A DNA stretch of 64,000 nt from Cordilura impudica (Eukaryota > Arthropoda > Insecta > Diptera > Scathophagidae): NCBI GenBank assembly GCA_963682025.1, contig OY821519.1, positions 70,236,025-70,300,024 of the forward strand. Reading direction: 5' to 3'. Positions 57,061 to 64,000 of this stretch are shown piece by piece. Position 1 is the first letter of the stretch. The number at the start of each line of letters is the position of its first letter. Made by a program: the position numbers and the translations under genes. Under the pieces are notes generated by a model, which saw only the letters and a program-made list of their open reading frames with translations, ran no database searches and was not told where the DNA came from.

Positions 57061-57697
57061 CTGTGGTTCTCTAGAATAACCACGTATGTCATAAAATCAA
57101 AATGTTGAGGGGAGCCCAAAAACGTTATATTTGAAATTATGGGCTCGATATAAAGTTCTTAGAGCTTTTTATTTAATAGTCCTGTAGATATGGGCAATAA
57201 ATACCTTATATAAAATTTTGAGTCAAAATCTTCAGAGGAATAGATCCTAGAGAAGGACGAAAAAAACAATATGAAAATATCAGTTAAAGTGTGTGCAGAT
57301 AAAAGAGCTTATGAGAATATAGCAACGAATCAATAATAATAGTGACAAAAAATAACAGAAATAAACACACAAGTTTTTATAAGTGGTTATAAACTAAAAA
57401 ATAATCCAAAATTATTTTGTATTTTTTTTCATTAGTAACAACGTATGTCGCTATGTGTCGTTTTCTGAGAAAAAAATTTGTCAGCGATCAAACGTAGGTT
57501 GACATACGTCATTAATTCTGCAAATTAATTTAATAAACATTTAAGTTACGTCGTTATTTAAAGAAGAAACTCAGAAGTGGTCAACATTTTTTTTTTTAAT
57601 TTAATACATGTAAAGAGCGTTAAAAATTAATATATTTGGCATCGTTAACTCAAAACTGACAAAAATGGACATACGCGGTTATTCCAGAAAACCACAG
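57061..57697. mobile_element. TIR element, CTGTGGTTTTCT family, copy 4 (internally deleted)
   Basis: The ends are CTGTGGTTCTCTAGAATAAC and its complement ending CCACAG at 57697. About 130 bp present in copy 1 is missing after AGAGCTTATG (57310), with TATG repeated at both deletion edges in copy 1. Confidence 0.85.
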
Positions 57698-58163
57698 CAT
57701 ATTGTTGATGAGTTTTCGATTTTTTTAACTGAATATGGTGAATGGTTTTCAAGTTATTCCAATATATGTAGTGCTTTAATTGTGGACATGACGGTATATC
57801 GCGAAAAGTCGAGCTGATAGAAAAAACCAAGTGCAAAATACCTTAAAAACAACATTCAGTTCTTAGTCAACAAAAACCTTGTTCCCTTGTGTAATTTTTA
57901 AGGCGAATCTATTTTTCACATAAACTAAGTCGTCCATTATAAAACTATGAAAGAAGAGGTACTTTTTTTAGTAAATGTACTTTTTTAATAATAGTTACTT
58001 TTATACAGGGTTAATCTAAATAAAAAGTTCAGGTTCAGGTTCGGGATCAAAATTTAAAAAAAGTGCAAACATTTTATTAGTAGGTAATTTATATATTTTT
58101 CAAAGAAATTTTATTAAATTCTATAAGGCGACAAAATGAATTTCAAGGCCGAAAAGGACCTCT
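57698..58163. other. Unassigned sequence with a few satellite units
   Basis: GTACTTTTTTTAGTAAATGT at 57959 and neighbours match the 18-bp satellite. No gene is seen. Confidence 0.45.
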
Positions 58164-58689
58164 CGGCGCACAGTGAACCGATTTTAAAGTTATGTTATTC
58201 ATTTGAAAGTAAATACTAGTTAACCTCGGGAGCCAAAAAATTGCGACTCTATCTCAACTATGTCACGGCGAACAGTGTCTTCGAAAATGGGCTTTCTCAG
58301 TATTTTGCTAAAATTAAAAATTTCTTTGTAAATTTTTATTTTTGAATGACTGTTACTTTTTTGATTTAAAAGATTTTGAAGTGAAATAAATTTTGTATAC
58401 TTTTGTGGGTTCCATACTATTAATATTAAAAATATTAAATCATTGAGTCATTTCGAAATAAAAAATAAAAAAAATTTTAAAAAAGGTCCAAATTTTCCGA
58501 AAATCTCCTACTTAATAAAGCATAACTCCTGCCTGTCAAAAGCAGTCAGAAAAAATCTTGCACTCTTCTATAGTCCCCTATACTTCTATACCCCATTATA
58601 CACCCGGCAGTTTCCGCAAGTGTGCACCAGAACATTTTTTTTGACCCAAGGTTAGATATTTTCTGCAAAATTTATGAATACAAAAGTTG

Positions 58690-58930
58690 TCCACTATGTC
58701 GTTAGGATATATTAAGTTTGAGGTGATGTTTGTAACTGCCAAAAATATTGGACCTTTATCCATCTTTTATTATACGGATCGACTCAAAAACACTTTCTGA
58801 GTCGATTAAACGATGTCCGTCCGTCCGTCTGAGTGTTATGAATACAAAAGTTGGTTGTACCGGTACAACGCGGTGTATTTTTTTGCGTGTCGGTAGAGAT
58901 GTCAGGAGTTGTTATATACTTATAAAAAAG
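58690..58930 (-). mobile_element. mini-me 3' fragment captured in Transib
   Basis: Read on the minus strand it resembles the 3' half of the mini-me elements: GACGGACGGACATCGTTTAA, a TCGACTCAGAAAGTG-like block, an AAATATTTTTGG(C)-like block and CCACATAGTGG near the end. The same fragment is at the same place in the other Transib copy (about 39248-39500), so it was acquired before these copies spread. Confidence 0.75.
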
Positions 58931-59202
58931 GGTTGAGATATAATGCGCTTAATTGTTACAGGTACATTTACATAGGTATCTTTCAAAAACATTATTAGTC
59001 TGAATTAGAGTTACATAGTTTAAATACCTGACAAAATGGGAAACAATTTAAATAACAGGTATATGGTAAAAAAAAAAAACTATTGCGACATAGCCCTTCA
59101 AGATATGAGCAGGTATGCTTCACCTTTTAAAAGGGGTTAGGGTGTGTGTTTTTTATGCTTCTAAAAGTGGTAATAAAAGATAAAAATTTTTATTTTACAT
59201 AA

Positions 59203-61247
59203 TTGCAAGAAAGAGTATTTATAATAATGTTTCCACAATTATTATCCATTACAGTTTGTGCAATGGCTAAGTACTGTTACAGAGATCTGGCAGATATTTA
59301 TTTTCAACGAAATGACGTAGACGATGTAATTTTGCACAACGACTTCTTTAAGAATTGTAACCTAGAAGACATTGAAATGCACAAAGGAAAAATTGCTAAT
59401 TTTGCATCGAATTTGAAAAGACGGTACATTGAATGCTCTCATAGCAAGGCAAAGATGTACAAACGTTACCAAGACTGGTTAATAAAGGAATTTATTTTTG
59501 AGAGTGCATCTACAACTGCCAACGAAAGTGGAAAAATGGGTCGACCAGCAAAACCAATTGACGGATGCAGTGAAATATCTCGAAGGCGCAAGCTGGAGAA
59601 TATCAATGAAGAAATTTCTCAAAGAATTATTAAGGATTCATTTTTTCACCAAATTCAACCAACCCAAAATAAAAAAAATAAAATTGAAATAATTGAAAAA
59701 ATAGTAGAAGCGAGCCCAAGGCGCACAAAGAGGATTTTGAAAAGCATTCCTACACCAATTAAAGATAAGAAATTTACGCCGGAAGAAGCGTTCGCTCTAT
59801 TTTTGGATTTGAAATTGACCAAAAATCAATATAAGGAATTGCGGAAGCAAACCAATGAAAAGAATTGTGGGATTTTTCCAGAGTATCGAGATTTAGTTTC
59901 TGCCAAAAAAGAATGCTTACCTTCACTTCAACATCAGCAGATATAAAATTGCAAGATCGCCTTGAACATACTGCAGATTGCTAAATACGCTTGATACTGA
60001 TCATTTAAAAAAAATTGGTAATGGCAGCATTACTTTAATTTCTAAATGGGGATATGATGGATCCTCTGGTCAGAAACAATACAAGCAATTTAATGCCGAA
60101 AATTCATCAGATGCTAATTTATTTATGGTATATTTCGTTCCATTGCGCTTAACAAAAAGGTATAACGTCTTAGAGCCGTCAACTAGTAGAGCAACAGAAA
60201 TTGATATATGGCAAAATGAAATTCCTTCTTCAACAAAGTATTGCAGATCAATAAAATTTGCATTCAAAAAGGAAACCAAAGATGTCATAACTGAAGAAGT
60301 TCAAAAAATAAAAGATCAAATTAAGGAACTTCAACCAGTAATATTTAAATTTGATGACCAAGACATTGAAGTACATTTTAAAATGTGTCTCACAATGATT
60401 GATGGAAAAGTTGCACAAGCTTTAACTGGAACAAAGTCAACGTCAAGCTGCATTATACGCCAAAAGACATCAAGTCAATTAAGCCAACCCCCACCAGAAG
60501 ACGATAGTTTTAAGGAAGCCTACGAATTTGGAATGTCCCCTCTTCATGCTAGAATACGTTTCATGGAGCATATTCTTTAATTGGGTTATGATTTGAAATT
60601 TGGTCCGTTAGGCGAAACAGTGAGAAAAAACAAAGAAAATGAAGAAAAAAGAAAGCAAAAAAAAACAAATTCAACAAAAATACATATCTACAGCTAGGCC
60701 TCGTAATCGACCAAAACAAGGGGAAGGAAACACAAATGATGGAAATACTGCAAGGAGATTTTTTTCCGATCCGGAAACTGCAGCATCTATCACAGGTGTA
60801 GATCATGAATTAATAAGACGATTTAAAATCATATTACAAGTTCTAGCATGCAGCAGAAAGATAAATGCAAAAAAATTTAGAGAGTACGCCAATAAAACAG
60901 CTATACCTTATAATGAAAAATACTCTTGGAGATATATGCCATCCACAGTTCATAAAATTTTGTACCATGGGGAACAAATAATTCAAAACAATATGCTACC
61001 AATAGGAGATCTATCTGAAGAAGCGCAAGAAAAAAGGAACAAAGACGAGCACAACACAAGGAAAATGTCCAGATGTTGTACTAATGAAGACCTTATCACT
61101 ATTTTGTTGTGCACTTCAGATCCATATATGTCCAACATTCGTCAAAAATGGAAAACTACCTCTATTGAATTAGACGAAGAAGCTAAACAACTTCTAGAAA
61201 ATGAAAATCAAGGTTATTTAGAAGAAATTTTTACTAAAATTGGTTGA
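59203..61247 (+). pseudogene. Transib (RAG1-like) transposase, decayed
   Basis: Three frames make one protein. Frame 1 (59203-59946) is the N-terminal part, with RRYIECSHSKAKMYKRYQDW and SGKMGRPAKPIDGCSEISRR, ending in NCGIFPEYRDLVSAKKECLP. Frame 2 (59978-60580) holds LISKWGYDGSSG with the first Asp at 60056, LTMIDGKV with the second Asp at 60401, a zinc-site remnant (SSCIIRQKTS, where a second Cys is expected at the Arg) and FGMSPLHARIRFMEH. Frame 3 (60639-61247) holds GNTNDGNTARRFF, HKILYH (His at 60951 and 60966) and LSEEAQEKRNKD with the Glu at 61029. These align with mouse RAG1 D600, D708, H937/H942 and E962. Frameshifts near 59930, 59985 and 60640 and a stop at 60578 inactivate it. Confidence 0.9.
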
Positions 61248-61888
61248 TTTAAAGTACTTTTTCATTACACTAACAATAAGTTACACTTTTTTTTATATAG
61301 TTAAAAAATTTTCTTGATTTAAAAATTTATATATTTTGTAAATTTACGATAAAAATTGTTATATTTCATAAATTTACCATAAAAATTGATATAGAAATAT
61401 TTAAAAAGACAATAAAAAAAAATTTAACTAAAGCAAAAACATACGAGTTTTTCATTGAAACTTCTCTTTCTTGAACCAATATAAGGTAACTTTTACGTTC
61501 GCTGCTTAATAAATTATATTTTAACTCGGGATCTTTTAAAAAAACAACCTTTGGCCCTTGTGCACATTAGGACTAAAAAGTTTACGGGGGCCAAAGTTTG
61601 GCATTTTCTGAAAAAATGAACTTAAAAAATTGTTAAAAAGTATTAGTTGTAAAATTAACTGAAAAAAATAGACATTATATTAAAAAAAACCTTTTTTTAC
61701 CTTTTAACACTTCACTTTTGTACTAAAATTCAACTACAAATGAAAATGTATTTTAAACCCTCCGTAACTTTTTTTATTTTCGGTCACCTACCAAACACCT
61801 ACCAAAAAAACCGCATGTCAAAATTCCAATCCAATCAAAAGTTATATATTTTTGACCTCCTTCTCGTCAAATGGTCCAATGTGCGGCG

Positions 61889-63181
61889 TTCCAGAGTCAC
61901 TGATCAGAAATTGAACCTTTGCACCACGACTAGATTGATTAAACAAAATATTTTCCGTAAACTACAACTTTGCCACTTACATAAACATATTTACCGCTTT
62001 AAAATTAAAATCAATTTATAATCAATTATATCATATCGGCGATTAATTATTAATAATTATTGCTATATTTACAACTCCCACTGTAAATAAATTTAGGCCT
62101 ATACTAAGTACGTTCCATGTGATATAATCGTAAATGATCTAAATTCCTCAACGAACACTATGGTTTTATCTCTACAAATACAATACATACAATATACAAA
62201 CAGACATTACAACAATAAGAATAACAACACAAAAAAACCCAGTTAATCAACTGCAGTTTAATGAATAGTTTACCAAACCAAACCAAACAACAGCAACAAT
62301 AAAATCTAAAAGAAATCGTAAAAAAATTATTTGTACTTACGTACTCTCATGAACTACTTCATATTTTATTGCCCAATTAGAACCTCAATACCATCATACG
62401 GCACTACCCAGTAAATAATTTAACATTATAAAGGAGGCGTTTATTTGTAAATATTTAAATGTTACTACCGTAATTAACAACAATTTGCTAGAATTCCTCA
62501 TCAGGTTTCCTTTAACTGTATGCTGGGTTATCAACGTATACAAGCTGAAAACTTTATTAATGTAACTCTATGAAAGTATTTGTGGAGAGGGGCTCTTTTG
62601 ATTTATTATCAAAGCTTTTATGACTTAAAATTTCTGGTATGCGACATTGGAAACTGAATTATTTTTGTTTTCGTTTTTTTAATTTTGTATTCTTGTAATG
62701 GTAGACAATTTAAAAGTTTGTATTTTTCGTAGTAACTTGTGACTGCAATATGTGGATTTTTAATAATAAAAAAATAGAAATATTTCTTTAGACAATAAAC
62801 ATGACTAACGCTAAAAAAATTGATAACCTTGCATTCTTTTCCAAAAAAAGGTATAGTTGAAATTTCAAAATAAATGATATTGATTAAATTCTTGGCGGTA
62901 CATTTGATAATACTAAAGATCAGTTCTTTTCTAAATATTCTAAAAGAATCGAAGGATTAGAGGATTTTAGAAATATGCCCTTTTTGCATCCATCAAATCA
63001 TAGGCTGAGACTCAGTATTGCTAATCAATAACACATGCAGTACAATAGTTTTGCCCCTTCCGGGTTGTCAATTATATAGAATAAAATTGGAAAAATTTTT
63101 TTGCATTATTTTGAATTGCATTATTTGAAATAAATATTTTAAATTTATTTGGAAAGCAACAAACCAAATCGTCATATAAAA
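61889..63181. other. Unassigned AT-rich sequence
   Basis: No gene, RNA or element end is recognised. Short GC-richer patches near 61889-61980 and 62390-62500 have no long open frame. Confidence 0.45.
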
Positions 63182-63952
63182 ACAAGTAAGAAAATTATAG
63201 TCGGTCTAGACCAACTATACGATACCCTATGCCACGCGTTTAGAGACCCTATCTCTCAGGCCCAACTAACTGGATATAGAAAAAAAGCATAAACCAAATT
63301 TGAGTGGGATTTTTTATTAATTTTTTCGGCTGCAGATATGAAAAAGTTCATATCGGATGCTATATCTATATGGGGACTAGGCCAAAAAATGGACCGATCC
63401 TGACCATGTTTGGTAAAGTCTCTTGTATTTTGCAAAAATATATACAAACAAAAGTTGAGAAGAATCAGTGCAATATTTTTGTTTTTTGATAGATTTAAAT
63501 GAAGATCGGGAAGCAGCTCTATATGGGGCTTATGACTAAGTGTTGTCCAATAGGGATAATTTTTGGACTACTGATTAATGGATGTAATATATACATGCAA
63601 ACCCAATTTGACTGAGATTTGTATGATAATTTGGATCTTATGGCAATATATGTTGATTTCATAGGGGTCATTTGTATGGGGGCTATGTCTGAACATGGAC
63701 CGATTCTCACTAATTTCAATAGCGTTCATCCCATGGCCGATAAAAGATCAAATACCAAATTTCGTCAAAATATATTCATATTTGCGACCTGCAGTTTGAT
63801 TACAAGCTTTACATGGACACACTGACGGACGGACGGACATCGTTAAATCGAATCAGATAGTGATTCTGATTCGATCGGTATAATTAAAGATGGTTGTTAC
63901 AAACAGCAGCACAAAGTCATTATACCCAAACCACATAGTGGTATAGGGTATA
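63182..63952 (+). mobile_element. mini-me-like element, copy E
   Basis: It runs from ACAAGTAAGAAAATTATAGT to CACATAGTGGTATAGGGTAT. The GACG run is short (about 63824-63840), and a block before GGTTGTTACAAACAG is deleted compared with copies A and D. It is preceded and followed by A- and AC-rich sequence without a clear duplication. Confidence 0.88.
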
Positions 63953-64000
63953 ACAAGTACACACAGAAAAAATATTTGCCAACCGAATTGTTCTAAAATA

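Larger units (their letters stand above)
58169..61883 (+). mobile_element. Full-length Transib element
   Basis: The left end is CACAGTG (58169-58175); the right end reads CACATTGGACCATTTGACGA inward from 61883. A perfect 5-bp target duplication CGGCG lies at 58164-58168 and 61884-61888, matching the CG-rich 5-bp duplications typical of Transib. Compared with the copy at 38695 about 38 bp is missing right after the left heptamer. The element carries a decayed transposase gene and, at about 58690-58930, an inverted mini-me fragment. Confidence 0.93.

Overview
This is strongly AT-rich nuclear DNA from an insect, most likely a higher fly (Diptera). The reasons are mini-me-like elements with internal GACG/GTCY microsatellites, I/Jockey-, R1/LOA- and CR1-like non-LTR relics, Tc1/mariner, hAT and Transib elements, Helitron-type non-autonomous elements, and eukaryotic tRNA-Ala(AGC) genes. 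Assignment below the order is inference; a calyptrate fly would fit. No intact host protein gene was found. The only functional-looking genes are two identical tRNA-Ala(AGC) genes; two short stretches near 33.4-33.8 kb are weak host-exon candidates.

Layout. 0-8 kb holds a short dispersed duplication (one copy empty, one filled with a mini-me element), an R1/LOA-like relic, a ~190-bp tandem array split by a truncated mini-me, a hammerhead-bearing patch and a Tc1 relic. 8.3-11.1 kb is a decayed I/Jockey-type retrotransposon. 11.1-20.3 kb is the left arm of a large inverted duplication whose right arm lies at 41.4-45.6 kb. Each arm carries a tRNA-Ala gene and one degenerate non-LTR element that had already been hit by two Helitrons and a hammerhead-bearing Penelope/retrozyme-like insertion before the segment was duplicated. 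The left arm alone later received a 4.7-kb mini-me-type insertion containing a rearranged hAT relic.

The ~21-kb spacer (20.3-41.4 kb) is nested transposons: Helitrons, a 2-kb foldback element inside a Helitron and itself holding another Helitron, an A-rich heptad array, an interrupted Tc1 element, a mariner relic, a three-layer nest (mini-me > TIR element > CR1/Jockey-like retrotransposon) and an internally deleted Transib.

45.6-64 kb holds a TA-flanked TIR element, a hAT relic split by a TIR element, an 18-bp satellite with higher-order structure split by a mini-me, a Harbinger-like MITE with TAA duplication, a full-length decayed Transib element (58.17-61.88 kb) with an exact CGGCG target duplication and RAG1-like catalytic residues, and a terminal mini-me copy.

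The most notable items are the Transib pair with RSS-like ends, the two kinds of hammerhead ribozyme, and the inverted duplication that gives filled/empty comparisons for dating insertions. All identifications rest on reading the sequence and on family knowledge; no database search was run.
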